In this document: one piece after another, positions 35,348 through 44,037 of the stretch | Position numbering within the stretch: position 1 is the stretch's first letter | Layout of the letters: the number at the start of each line of letters is the position of its first letter | Source of the DNA: Saccharothrix sp. NRRL B-16314 | GTDB taxonomy: Bacteria > Actinomycetota > Actinomycetes > Mycobacteriales > Pseudonocardiaceae | Assembly: GCF_000716595.1 (NCBI RefSeq) | Contig: NZ_JNXC01000001.1 | Span: 372,001-436,000 of the forward strand | DNA: 64,000 nucleotides | Direction: 5' to 3' | Program-made: the position numbers and the translations under genes | Notes under the pieces: generated by a model | Databases searched by the model: none | Told to the model about the DNA's origin: nothing | What the model saw: only the letters and a program-made list of their open reading frames with translations

Positions 35348-37207
35348 GTGCGAGTCGTGTTGACTCCCGACGTGACGACCGCTCAACGCCGCCGCGCCCG
35401 TGTCCGCGCCCCCGAGCTGGTGGGCCGGGGCTGGCTGAACACGGGTGGCCGGGAGATCAGGCTCAGCGACCTTCGGGGCAAGGTCGTGCTGCTGGACTTC
35501 TGGTCCTTCTGCTGCATCAACTGCCTGCACGTCCTCGACGAGCTGCGCCCCCTCGAAGCCGAGTTCGCCGACGTCCTGGTCACCATCGGCGTCCACTCGC
35601 CCAAGTTCGTCCACGAGGCCGAGCCCGAAGCCCTCGAAGCGGCCGTCGAGCGGTACGCCGTGGAGCACGCCGTGCTCGACGACCCCGAGCTGACGACGTG
35701 GCAGAACTACGCGGTGAAGGCCTGGCCGACGCTCGTGCTGGTCGACCCCGAGGGCTACGTCGTGCACGTCGCCGCCGGTGAGGGCCACCTGGACGCGCTG
35801 CGGCAGATCGTCTCCGAGGTCGTCGCCGAGCACGACGCCAAGGGCACCCTCCACCGCGGCGACGGCCCGTACGTCGCGCCGCCGCCGAAGGCGACTGAAC
35901 TCCGGTTCCCCGCGAAGGCCGTCCTGACCGGCGACAACACCCTCCTGGTCAGCGACTCCGCGCACCACGGCCTGGTCGAGCTCGACCTCGACGGCGAGAC
36001 CGTGATCAGGCGCATCGGCACCGGCGAGCGCGGCCGGCAGGACGGCGCGAACCCCACCTTCTCCGAACCGGCCGGCATCGCGCTCCTCCCCGACCACGTC
36101 GCGAAGCAGGTCGGCTACCACGCCGTCGTCGCCGACACCGTCAACCACCTCCTGCGCGGCCTCGACCTGGACACCGGCGAGGTCACCACCGTCGCGGGCA
36201 CCGGCGAGCAGTGGCGCGACGGCGTCACCGACGGCCCGGCCGACGAGGTCCACCTCACCAGCCCCTGGGACGTCGCCTGGTGGGAACCCGCCGGAGGCGT
36301 CGTCATCGCCCTCGCCGGCAACCACACCCTCGGCCTGTTCAAGCCGCTGGAGCGCCGCCTCGAACGCCTCGCCGGCACCACCGTCGAAGGCCTCAACGAC
36401 GGCCCGGCCGACCAGGCGTTCTTCGCCCAGACCTCGGGCCTCGCGGCCGACGGCGACACGCTCTGGCTGGTCGACTCGGAAACGTCCGCCCTGCGCCGCC
36501 TGGACGCCGACCGCACCGTCCACACCGCCATCGGCAAGGGCCTGTTCGACTTCGGCCACCGCGACGGCCCGGCCGACCAGGCGCTCCTCCAGCACCCCTT
36601 GGGCGTCACGGTCCTCCCCGGCGGCCAGATCGCCATCGCCGACACCTACAACGGCGCGATCCGCCGCTACGACCCGGCGACCGGAGAGGTGTCCACCCTG
36701 GCCACCGACATCGCCGAGCCGTCCGACGCGGTCCTGGTGGACGGCGAGCTGGTCGTCGTCGCCTCCGCCGCGCACCGCCTCGAACGCCCCGTCGCGCCCG
36801 GCACGAAGCTGGTCAGCGGCGACGCGCACAAGGTCCGCCGGCCACCGTCCGAGATCGCGCCGGGCGACCTCGAACTCGCCGTCGTCTTCACCCCGCCGAC
36901 CGGCCAGAAGCTGGACGACCGGTTCGGCCCGTCCACCCGCCTGGAGGTCACCAGCTCCCCGCCTGGGCTGCTGGAGTCGGGCGCGGGCGTCGGCACCGAC
37001 CTGGTCCGCGCGCTGCGCATCGCCGAGGGCTTCACCGAAGGCGTGCTGCACGTCGTCGCCCAGGCCGCGAGCTGCACGGACGACCCGGCGGTCGAGCACC
37101 CGGTGTGCAAGCTGGCCCGCCAGGACTGGGGCGTTCCGGTCCGTGTGGTAAGGGACGGGCCGCATCGGCTACCCCTGATGATGGGTGGCCTCGACCACGA
37201 CAACTAG
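35348..37207 (+). CDS. Thioredoxin-like protein with NHL repeats (NHLRC2-like)
   Basis: 619 residues. The N-terminal 150 residues are thioredoxin-like with a CxxC in FWSFCCINCLHVLDEL and a cis-Pro region KAWPTLVLVDPEG. A six-bladed NHL beta-propeller follows, with repeating units such as FSEPAGIALLPD, GPADQALLQHPLGVTVLPGGQIAIADTYNGAIRRYD. This fusion is the NHLRC2 family found in bacteria and animals; its bacterial role is not settled. There is no signal peptide. It is followed ten bases later by a GroES-like gene. Confidence 0.88.
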   Translation: MRVVLTPDVTTAQRRRARVRAPELVGRGWLNTGGREIRLSDLRGKVVLLDFWSFCCINCLHVLDELRPLEAEFADVLVTIGVHSPKFVHEAEPEALEAAVERYAVEHAVLDDPELTTWQNYAVKAWPTLVLVDPEGYVVHVAAGEGHLDALRQIVSEVVAEHDAKGTLHRGDGPYVAPPPKATELRFPAKAVLTGDNTLLVSDSAHHGLVELDLDGETVIRRIGTGERGRQDGANPTFSEPAGIALLPDHVAKQVGYHAVVADTVNHLLRGLDLDTGEVTTVAGTGEQWRDGVTDGPADEVHLTSPWDVAWWEPAGGVVIALAGNHTLGLFKPLERRLERLAGTTVEGLNDGPADQAFFAQTSGLAADGDTLWLVDSETSALRRLDADRTVHTAIGKGLFDFGHRDGPADQALLQHPLGVTVLPGGQIAIADTYNGAIRRYDPATGEVSTLATDIAEPSDAVLVDGELVVVASAAHRLERPVAPGTKLVSGDAHKVRRPPSEIAPGDLELAVVFTPPTGQKLDDRFGPSTRLEVTSSPPGLLESGAGVGTDLVRALRIAEGFTEGVLHVVAQAASCTDDPAVEHPVCKLARQDWGVPVRVVRDGPHRLPLMMGGLDHDN

Positions 37208-37216
37208 ACTCTGCCG

Positions 37217-37537
37217 GTGCCCGATGTCAAGCTCGAGATCCAGATGCTGCACGACCGCGTGATGGTGCGGATCTCGCCGGAAGACGGCGAACGTCGCAGC
37301 AGCGGTGGCATCGTGATCCCCGCGACGGCCCAGATGGCGAAGCGGCTGGCCTGGGGAGACGTGCACGGTGTCGGCACGAACGTGCGGCACATCAAGGTCG
37401 GCGACCGGGTGCTGTTCAACCCGGACGACCAGTTCGAGGTCGAGGTGCAGGGTCAGACCTACCTGGTCATGCGGGAACGCGACGTGCACGCCACCGCGAC
37501 CGAGCGGACGGATCACGGGACCGGGCTCTACCTGTGA
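37217..37537 (+). CDS. GroES-like co-chaperonin family protein
   Basis: 106 residues from GTG 37217. The fold markers of GroES are present: MLHDRVMVRISPEDGERRSSGGIVIP, then GVGTNVRHIKVGDRVLFNP and YLVMRERDV. It is shorter in homology than true GroES and stands alone, with no groEL nearby, so it is probably a paralogue. Its -10 TAGACT at 37205-37210 ends six bases before the start codon, suggesting leaderless transcription independent of the gene before it. Confidence 0.82.
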   Translation: MPDVKLEIQMLHDRVMVRISPEDGERRSSGGIVIPATAQMAKRLAWGDVHGVGTNVRHIKVGDRVLFNPDDQFEVEVQGQTYLVMRERDVHATATERTDHGTGLYL

Positions 37538-37636
37538 CAACTGTGGTGAGACCTGTGATCCGCCCGCCCGTGACCTGCGTGTGACGACGGTCGGGTAAGC
37601 AGTCCCAGGACCTTGCGGAGAGCAAGAGGGGGAGCG

Positions 37637-39994
37637 GTGCCGGAGAACCAGCGACCGGAGTACGACGCTGAGCGGACCACGGCGATGAAGCCGGTCCGCC
37701 CGTCGGGCACCGCTTCGGAGCGGACGACGATGATCCCGGCGGGCTCGGTCGACGAGGCCGAGTGGCCGCAGGAGGACACCGCGTGGCCGCAGGACGAGCC
37801 GGACGTGGACACCGACCCGGCCCCGACCGTCCGAAACGTGACGACTTCCTCGCCGGACCACGACAACGCGGCGGCTGCCCCCGGCGTCTCTCATGACGTG
37901 ACGCAGCAGCACCCGACGCGCAACGCGCAGCACAACCCGCCCGCCGGGAACGCGGACGCCACCCAGGCGATCAACCCGGCCGGTGATCAGACGCGCGCTC
38001 TCACGCCGCCGTCCGCCGCGGAGCAGACCCGCGCGATCAACACCCCGCCCGGTGGTTTCGGCCGGCCGCCCGGCACCCCGCCCGGTGGTTTCGACCGCCC
38101 GTCGAACACGCCGCCCGGCGGTGTCAACCGGCCCGCGAACACCCCGCCCGGTGGCTTCAACCGGCCGCCGTCGCCCTCCGAGGCCACCACGGTGTTCGCC
38201 GCGCCGGTGGGCGGCCCGGAACCGGACGCCACCGTCTACGGCCCGGTGATGGTTGACAGCGGCACGGAGGGCGACGAGGCCGACGCCCGCCGCAAGCGCC
38301 TGCGCAAGGGCGGCCTGATCGCCGCCGCCGTGCTCGGCGTGATGGTCCTCCTCTACGGCCTGGACATCCTGATCTCCGGCGGTGACGTGCCGCGCGGCGT
38401 GTCCGTCGCGGGCGTGGACGTCGGCGGCATGAGCCGCGACGACGCCGAGCAGAAGCTGCGCGACGAGATCGGCCCCCGCCTGGCCGCGCCGGTGAAGGCG
38501 CGCGCGGGCGACGTGGACACCGAGATCGACCCGAAGGCGGCCGGCCTGGAGCTCGACTGGACCGCCACGCTGGACCGCGCGGGCACCCAGCCGCTGTCCC
38601 CGATCACCCGCGTCACCTCCTTCTTCACCTCCCGCGAGGTCGGCTTCGCCACCCGCAGCGACGAGGGCAAGCTCGCCGCCGCGCTGGAGGGTCTGCGCAC
38701 CACCACCGACCACGAGCCGGCCGAGGGCGCCATCCGGTTCGAAGGCGCCACGCCGGTCGCGGTCGAGCCCAAGCAGGGCCAGAAGCTGGACGTGCCCGGC
38801 TCGTCGGAGAAGCTGCTCGCCGACTGGGCGGGCGGCGGCACGATCGAGCTGCCGGTGGCCACCACCCCGGTCAAGACGACCAAGGAGGGCGTGCAGAAGG
38901 CCCTCGAAGAGGTCGCCAAGCCCGCCACCGCCGCGCCGCTGATCATCCTCGGCGAGGGCAAGGACGCGACGCTCACGCCCGAGCACCTGGCCACCGTGCT
39001 GGTGTTCGAGCCCGCCGACGACGGCAGCCTGACCGCGAAGGTCGACAACGCGAAGGTCGTCGAGCACGCCGGTCCGCAGCTCAAGGAGACGGAGAAGGAG
39101 GGCAAGGACGCCGAGATCGTGTTCGAGAGCGGCCGGCCCACCGTCAAGGAGTCGGTCGACGGGCTCGGCGTCGACTGGGACAAGTCCCTGACCACGGTGA
39201 TGGACGTGCTGAAGCGCGACAACGACCGCGCGATCAAGGCCGAGTACAAGCACACGCCCGCCAAGGTGACCACCGAGCAGGCGAACAAGATGGGCATCAA
39301 GGAGGTCATCGGCGAGTTCCAGACCGGTGGCTTCGCCGCAGACTCCGGCATCAACATCCGCACGGTGGCCGAGAAGGTCAACGGCGCGATCGTGAAGCCA
39401 GGCGAGACGTTCAGCCTCAACGGCTACACCGGCCCGCGCGGTCGGGCGCAGGGCTACGTCGACGCGGGCATCATCGAGAACGGCATCCCCGGCCGCGCGG
39501 TCGGCGGCGGCATCTCGCAGTTCGCCACGACGCTCTACAACGCCTACTACTACGCGGGCATGAAGGACGCGGGCCACAAGGAGCACAGCTACTGGATCTC
39601 GCGGTACCCCAAGGGGCGCGAGGCCACCGTGTTCCAGGACCCGGCGGGCAACAGCGTGATCGACATCAGGTTCACCAACCCGGACGAGACGGGCGTGGCG
39701 ATCCAGACGATCTGGACGCCGTCGTCGCTCAAGATCGTCCTGTGGGGCACCAAGAACTACGACGTCACCGGCTCGACCAGCGCCGAGTTCAACCACACGC
39801 AGCCGGAGGAGCGGAAGGTCTCCACCCAGCCGTGCTCGGCGAGCAACGGCGCGCCGGGCTTCTCGGTGACCGACACCCGCACCATCACCGACCGGCGCAC
39901 CGGCGTGAGCCGCTCGGAGAGCCGGACGGTCCGGTACGACCCGTCGCACAAGATCGTCTGCGAGCCGAAGCCGGAGACGCCGCCGACGGGCTGA
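37637..39994 (+). CDS. VanW family membrane protein
   Basis: 785 residues from GTG 37637, which has a strong GGGGGAG ribosome site. The cytoplasmic N-terminus of about 220 residues is low-complexity, with four NTPPGG-type repeats (about residues 135-175). One membrane helix follows (GLIAAAVLGVMVLLYGLDIL, about 225-245). The extracellular part has tandem PG_binding_4-like domains and a C-terminal VanW domain with PGETFSLNGYTGPR, GGGISQFATTLYNAYYYAG and SRYPKGREATVF. VanW proteins are linked to cell-wall processes; the function is unproven. Confidence 0.88.
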   Translation: MPENQRPEYDAERTTAMKPVRPSGTASERTTMIPAGSVDEAEWPQEDTAWPQDEPDVDTDPAPTVRNVTTSSPDHDNAAAAPGVSHDVTQQHPTRNAQHNPPAGNADATQAINPAGDQTRALTPPSAAEQTRAINTPPGGFGRPPGTPPGGFDRPSNTPPGGVNRPANTPPGGFNRPPSPSEATTVFAAPVGGPEPDATVYGPVMVDSGTEGDEADARRKRLRKGGLIAAAVLGVMVLLYGLDILISGGDVPRGVSVAGVDVGGMSRDDAEQKLRDEIGPRLAAPVKARAGDVDTEIDPKAAGLELDWTATLDRAGTQPLSPITRVTSFFTSREVGFATRSDEGKLAAALEGLRTTTDHEPAEGAIRFEGATPVAVEPKQGQKLDVPGSSEKLLADWAGGGTIELPVATTPVKTTKEGVQKALEEVAKPATAAPLIILGEGKDATLTPEHLATVLVFEPADDGSLTAKVDNAKVVEHAGPQLKETEKEGKDAEIVFESGRPTVKESVDGLGVDWDKSLTTVMDVLKRDNDRAIKAEYKHTPAKVTTEQANKMGIKEVIGEFQTGGFAADSGINIRTVAEKVNGAIVKPGETFSLNGYTGPRGRAQGYVDAGIIENGIPGRAVGGGISQFATTLYNAYYYAGMKDAGHKEHSYWISRYPKGREATVFQDPAGNSVIDIRFTNPDETGVAIQTIWTPSSLKIVLWGTKNYDVTGSTSAEFNHTQPEERKVSTQPCSASNGAPGFSVTDTRTITDRRTGVSRSESRTVRYDPSHKIVCEPKPETPPTG

Positions 39995-40093
39995 CCGGCC
40001 GGCCCGACCGGCTGGCCTGGACCGGCTGGCCCGACCGGCCGACGGTCCGGGCTGACGCGGTTCGCGGTGGCCACGACGGGGTATCACCCGTTC

Positions 40094-40903
40094 GTGTCTA
40101 CCACTGGGCAAGAGGTGCGAAGACATCCCGCCGTGCAGCTGCTGGGGCGCGCCGGGATGGTCTGCTACGGGTTGGTCCACGTGCTGCTGGCGGTGCTGAC
40201 GGCGCAGGTGGCGTTCGGTGACGCGGGGAAGCGGACCGACCAGAAGGGCGCGGTGTCGTCCCTCGCCCAGACCGCGGTCGGCCCGGTCCTGCTGTGGGTG
40301 GTGGCGATCGGCCTGTTCGCGTTCGCCGGCTGGCAGCTCACCATGGCGGTGTCCGGGTACGGGTGGGTCGCCAAGAAGCGCAAACGCCTCTACCGCAAGT
40401 GCGGCTCGGTCGGGCGCGCGATCACGGGCACGGTCATCGGGATCGCGGCGATCGGCTACGCGACCGGGTCGTCGCAGAGCAACTCCACCGAGCAGTCCCA
40501 GACGTGGACGGCTCGGGTGCTGGCGCTGCCGTTCGGGCAGGTACTGGTCGGTGCGGTCGCGTTGTTCGTGCTGGGGCTCGGGGTGGCCGTGGCGCGCAAG
40601 GGCGTGAAGAAGTCCTTCGAGGACGACTTGGACATGTCGGAGCTGCCCGACGGCAGCCGGGGCCTGGTCGAGCGGCTGGGCCGGATCGGCTGGATCGGCA
40701 AGGGCGCGTCGTACGTCCTCATCGGGATCCTGGTCGCGTTCGCCGCGGTGAACGCCGACCCGTCCGAGTCCGGCGGGATGGACAAGGCGCTGCACACGTT
40801 GGCCGCGCAGCCGTACGGCCTGTTCGCGCTGGCCCTGATCGCGGTCGGCTTCCTCGGCTTCGGCGCGTACTGCTTCGCCGCCGCGAGGGCGCACAAGGGC
40901 TGA
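40094..40903 (+). CDS. DUF1206 membrane protein
   Basis: About 269 residues with six hydrophobic segments arranged as three repeated two-helix units, each containing a LGRAGMVCYGLVHVLL / RIGWIGKGASYVLIGILVA type motif. This is the DUF1206 layout. GTG at 40094 places the conserved core 12 residues in; GTG at 40067 is an alternative. Function unknown. It is convergent with the FadE5-like gene, sharing a strong bidirectional terminator. Confidence 0.82.
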   Translation: MSTTGQEVRRHPAVQLLGRAGMVCYGLVHVLLAVLTAQVAFGDAGKRTDQKGAVSSLAQTAVGPVLLWVVAIGLFAFAGWQLTMAVSGYGWVAKKRKRLYRKCGSVGRAITGTVIGIAAIGYATGSSQSNSTEQSQTWTARVLALPFGQVLVGAVALFVLGLGVAVARKGVKKSFEDDLDMSELPDGSRGLVERLGRIGWIGKGASYVLIGILVAFAAVNADPSESGGMDKALHTLAAQPYGLFALALIAVGFLGFGAYCFAAARAHKG

Positions 40904-40922
40904 TCGGGACCGGTTGGCACCA

Positions 40923-40970
40923 AAGCCGAAGGGCGGCACCCCCGACGTCCGGGGTGCCGCCCTTCGGCTT
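40923..40970. terminator. Bidirectional terminator
   Basis: A perfect 20-bp inverted repeat (AAGCCGAAGGGCGGCACCCC and its complement) with an 8-nt loop, between convergent genes. It starts with AA and ends with TT on each strand. Confidence 0.88.
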
Positions 40971-40980
40971 CGCAGAGCGC

Positions 40981-42819
40981 TTAGAAAGCGGCCTCGTCGA
41001 TGTCCATCAGGGAGTTGTCGGTGGCCTCGGCGATCTTGCGACGCGCGGTCAGCTCGGGCAGCACGGACTTGGCGAAGAACGACGCCACCGCGACCTTGCC
41101 CTCGTAGAACGCCTTGTCCTTGGCCGAGACCTGGCCGTCGAGCTTGCCCAGCGCCACGTCGGCCTGGCGCAGCAGGAGCCAGCCCACCAGCACGTCGCCC
41201 GCCGTCATCAGGAGGCGGACGGTGTTCTGGCCGACCTTGTACAGGTTCCGGACATCCTCCTGCGAGCTGGTCAGGAAGCCGACCATCGTGCCGAGCATGC
41301 CCTGGAGGTCTTCCAGGCCCTGCTTGAGGAGCGCGCGCTCCTCCTTGAGGCGACCGTTGCCGGCCTCGTTGTCCAGGAACGTCTGGATCTCGCCGTTCAG
41401 GAAGGCCAGCGCCTGGCCCTTGTCCCGGATGATCTTCCGGAAGAAGAAGTCCAGCGACTGGATGGCGGTGGTGCCCTCGTACAGCGAGTCGATCTTGGAG
41501 TCCCGGATGTACTGCTCGATCGGGTACTCCTGCAGGAAGCCGGAGCCGCCGAGCGTCTGGAGCGACTGCGCCAGCTGCTCGTACGCGCGCTCCGAGCCGA
41601 CGCCCTTGACGATCGGCAGCAGCAGGTCGTTGACCTTCTCCGCCAGCTCCTTGTCCGGGACGCCCAGCGCGATCTTGTCCTGCTGCGTGGCCGTGTACAG
41701 GTAGACCGCGCGCAGGCCCTCGGTGTACGCCTTCTGCAGCATCAGGCTGCGGCGCACGTCCGGGTGGTTGGTGATCGTGACGCGCGGCGCGGTCTTGTCC
41801 GTCATCCGGGTCAGGTCGGCGCTCTGGACGCGTTCCTTGGCGTAGGACAGCGCGTTCAGGTAGCCGGTGGAGAGGGTGGCGATGGCCTTCGTGCCGACCA
41901 TCATGCGGGCGTACTCGATGACCTGGAACATCTGCGCGATGCCGTCGTGCACCTCGCCGAGCAGCCAGCCCTTGGCCGGGACGCCGTGCTGGCCGAACGT
42001 CAGCTCGCACGTGGTGGAGACCTTGAGGCCCATCTTGTGCTCGACGTTGGTGACGAAGGCGCCGTTGCGCTCGCCGGTCGACTCACCGGTCTCCGGGTCG
42101 AAGTGCCACTTGGGGACGAGGAAGAGCGACAGGCCCTTGGTGCCGGGCCTCGGGTCGATGCCGGGCCCCTCGGGGCGGGCGAGGACCAGGTGCATGATGT
42201 TCTCGGTCATGTCCTGGTCGCCGGACGTGATGAACCGCTTCACGCCGTCGATGTGCCACGTGCCGTCGTCCTGGAGGGTGGCCTTGGTGCGGCCCGCGCC
42301 GACGTCCGAACCGGCGTCCGGCTCGGTCAGCACCATGGTGGCGCCCCAGCCGCGCTCGATCATGATCTCGGCCCAGCGCCGCTGCTGCTCGGTGCCGTTC
42401 TGGTGGACGACCGAGGCGAAGCTCGGGCCGGCCAGGTACATGTAGGCGGCCGGGTTGGAGCCGAGGATCAGCTCGGACGCCGCCCACTGGACCGACGGCG
42501 GGATGCCGAAACCGCCCAGCTCGTTCGGCAGGCCGAGGCGGTACCACTCACCGTCCCAGAGGGTCTGGTAGGACTTCTTGAACGATTCCGGCAGCGTTGC
42601 CGAGTGGGTCTTCGGGTCGAAGACTGGGGGGTTGCGGTCGGAGTCGGCGAAGGAGTCCGCCAGCGGCCCGACCGCCAGGTTGTTGAGCTCGGCAAGCACG
42701 CCGCGCGCGGTGTCCTCGTCGGACTGCTCGAACGGCCCCGTGCCGAGGTGGTCCTGCACGTTGAAGACCTCGAAGAGGTTGAACTCGAGGTCCCGGACGT
42801 TGCTCTTGTAGTGACCCAT
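40981..42819 (-). CDS. FadE5-type long acyl-CoA dehydrogenase
   Basis: About 612 residues. ATG at 42817-42819 gives [19 protein letters not shown], matching the N-terminus of mycobacterial FadE5; a GTG at 42831 is an alternative. Motifs are [19 protein letters not shown], the extended C-terminal acyl-CoA dehydrogenase region and [20 protein letters not shown] with the catalytic Glu. The extra C-terminal domain of about 150 residues is helical. It oxidises acyl-CoAs, probably of broad chain length as FadE5 does. A large palindromic operator lies upstream. Confidence 0.93.
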   Translation of the reverse strand: MGHYKSNVRDLEFNLFEVFNVQDHLGTGPFEQSDEDTARGVLAELNNLAVGPLADSFADSDRNPPVFDPKTHSATLPESFKKSYQTLWDGEWYRLGLPNELGGFGIPPSVQWAASELILGSNPAAYMYLAGPSFASVVHQNGTEQQRRWAEIMIERGWGATMVLTEPDAGSDVGAGRTKATLQDDGTWHIDGVKRFITSGDQDMTENIMHLVLARPEGPGIDPRPGTKGLSLFLVPKWHFDPETGESTGERNGAFVTNVEHKMGLKVSTTCELTFGQHGVPAKGWLLGEVHDGIAQMFQVIEYARMMVGTKAIATLSTGYLNALSYAKERVQSADLTRMTDKTAPRVTITNHPDVRRSLMLQKAYTEGLRAVYLYTATQQDKIALGVPDKELAEKVNDLLLPIVKGVGSERAYEQLAQSLQTLGGSGFLQEYPIEQYIRDSKIDSLYEGTTAIQSLDFFFRKIIRDKGQALAFLNGEIQTFLDNEAGNGRLKEERALLKQGLEDLQGMLGTMVGFLTSSQEDVRNLYKVGQNTVRLLMTAGDVLVGWLLLRQADVALGKLDGQVSAKDKAFYEGKVAVASFFAKSVLPELTARRKIAEATDNSLMDIDEAAF

Positions 42820-42854
42820 CTCGTCGCTCACTCCATGCTGGTCGGGGCGGTCCC

Positions 42855-42892
42855 CTACTGACCGGTAACAACAGGGTATTACCTGTCAGTAA
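42855..42892 (-). promoter_or_regulatory. Large palindromic operator before the FadE5-like gene
   Basis: CTACTGACCGGTAA at 42855-42868 and TTACCTGTCAGTAA at 42879-42892 face each other across 10 bp. The first arm is shared with 53123-53136, upstream of the EtfD-like gene. It is probably a TetR-type fatty acid regulator site. Confidence 0.65.
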
Positions 42893-43088
42893 CCTCGGCA
42901 AGGCCGGTGGCCGGGTTGTGGTGAACCCGACGGGCGTGAGCTGCGGGGTTTCGCGAGGAAGGTTCGCGTTGCCGGAGCAGGCGGTTCGCGCCCGGGGAGC
43001 TTCACCCGGGCGGTGTCGGGCACGGGCGAACGGGCTGCCGGGCAACCGGGCTTTCAGGGTTCGGGACGCCTCGGGTTTGGAGCAAGCC

Positions 43089-43793
43089 TCAGATTTGGAG
43101 CACACCGCCGGACAGCAGCCCCGACTGGTAGGCGAGGGACACGGCGTGGGTGCGGTCGCGGGCGCGGAGCTTGCGGAGGATGTTCTTCACGTGCGTCCGC
43201 ACGGTTTCCACCGACACGTACAGCTCGCTCGCCACGGCCTGGTTCTCCAGCCCGTCCGCGATCAGGTGCAGCACCTCGTACTCCCGGCGTGACAGCGACC
43301 GCCGCGTGCCGGCCTCGGCCGTCGGCGTGATCCCGGTGGCGAACGGCGCGAGGGTCGGGTCCAGGTACGGCCGGTCCAGGTGCGCGCGGGTGATGGCCTG
43401 CATCACCTCGCCGATCTCGCCGGACCTCGGCACCAGCCCGCGCGCCCCGGCCGACAGCGTCGCGCGCACGAACTTCGCGTTGCGGTGCGGTTCCCGCACC
43501 AGCGAGATGACCACCAAGGACGAGTCGTTGCCGGTCAGCAGGGTCGCCAGGTGGCCGTGCGGGTCGAGCATCGAGTCGACCAGCAGCACGTCCGGCCGCA
43601 GCCGCTCGTGCATCCGCACCGCCGTGGTCAGGTGTCCCGTCGCGCCCAGCCAGTGCATGGCCGGTGTTCGCCGCACCACGGCGGCCAGCCCCTCGCGGAA
43701 CAGGGGCAGTGGGTCGACCAGGGCGATCCCCGGCCCAGGGCCTCGCCGCTCGGCGCTGGGCGTGAGCTGGCGCGCGTTGAGAACGGTTCGCAT
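43089..43793 (-). CDS. LuxR/NarL-type response regulator, atypical receiver
   Basis: About 234 residues starting MRTVLNARQLTPSAERRGPG. A receiver-like domain (IALVDPLPLFREGLAAVV, PDVLLVDSMLDPHG) lacks the paired acidic residues and the conserved lysine of active receivers, where VPRSGE takes the place of the usual LLK region. The C-terminal LuxR helix-turn-helix is intact: SRREYEVLHLIADGLENQAVASELYVSVETVRTHVKNILRKL. No histidine kinase is adjacent. It probably works without phosphorylation. Start alternatives exist at 43823 and 43886. Confidence 0.85.
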   Translation of the reverse strand: MRTVLNARQLTPSAERRGPGPGIALVDPLPLFREGLAAVVRRTPAMHWLGATGHLTTAVRMHERLRPDVLLVDSMLDPHGHLATLLTGNDSSLVVISLVREPHRNAKFVRATLSAGARGLVPRSGEIGEVMQAITRAHLDRPYLDPTLAPFATGITPTAEAGTRRSLSRREYEVLHLIADGLENQAVASELYVSVETVRTHVKNILRKLRARDRTHAVSLAYQSGLLSGGVLQI

Positions 43794-43947
43794 ATCGGTG
43801 CGACCCCCCGGGGAACCGGCCATGACGCGGGTTGGCCGAACTACTTTCCGTAAATTCGCGGCTCCACCGGTCACGTATATGAACAACAGTCACGAATGTG
43901 ACTCAATGACCGTCCACCGCCTTCCATCAGAGGCAACGGCCTCGTAA

Positions 43948-43957
43948 GACGTACGTC
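43948..43957. promoter_or_regulatory. Perfect palindrome upstream of the symporter gene
   Basis: GACGTACGTC, a 10-bp palindrome about 80 bp before the symporter start, in the divergent promoter shared with the LuxR-type regulator. Possible regulator site; identity unknown. Confidence 0.35.
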
Positions 43958-44037
43958 ACACACCCATGTGGGACGCCGCGCGCCGCCGCCGGACTCCAAG
44001 CGCTGCCACCCGTGGGCCGAGCACTCGTGGAGGCCTC

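Noticed and set aside
39992..40050. Repetitive GACCGGCTGGCC sequence after the VanW gene
   Set aside because: Short, imperfect and probably terminator or low-complexity sequence. Not enough copies to call a repeat.
37169..42010. Very long open frame on the minus strand (about 1600 codons)
   Set aside because: It runs antisense through four well-supported plus-strand genes and into a fifth. Its composition is typical of a shadow frame in GC-rich coding DNA, and it has no recognisable domain.
42896..43088. GC-rich stretch between the FadE5-like promoter and the LuxR-type gene
   Set aside because: Contains small repeated words but no gene, hairpin or operator that I could support beyond the operator already listed.
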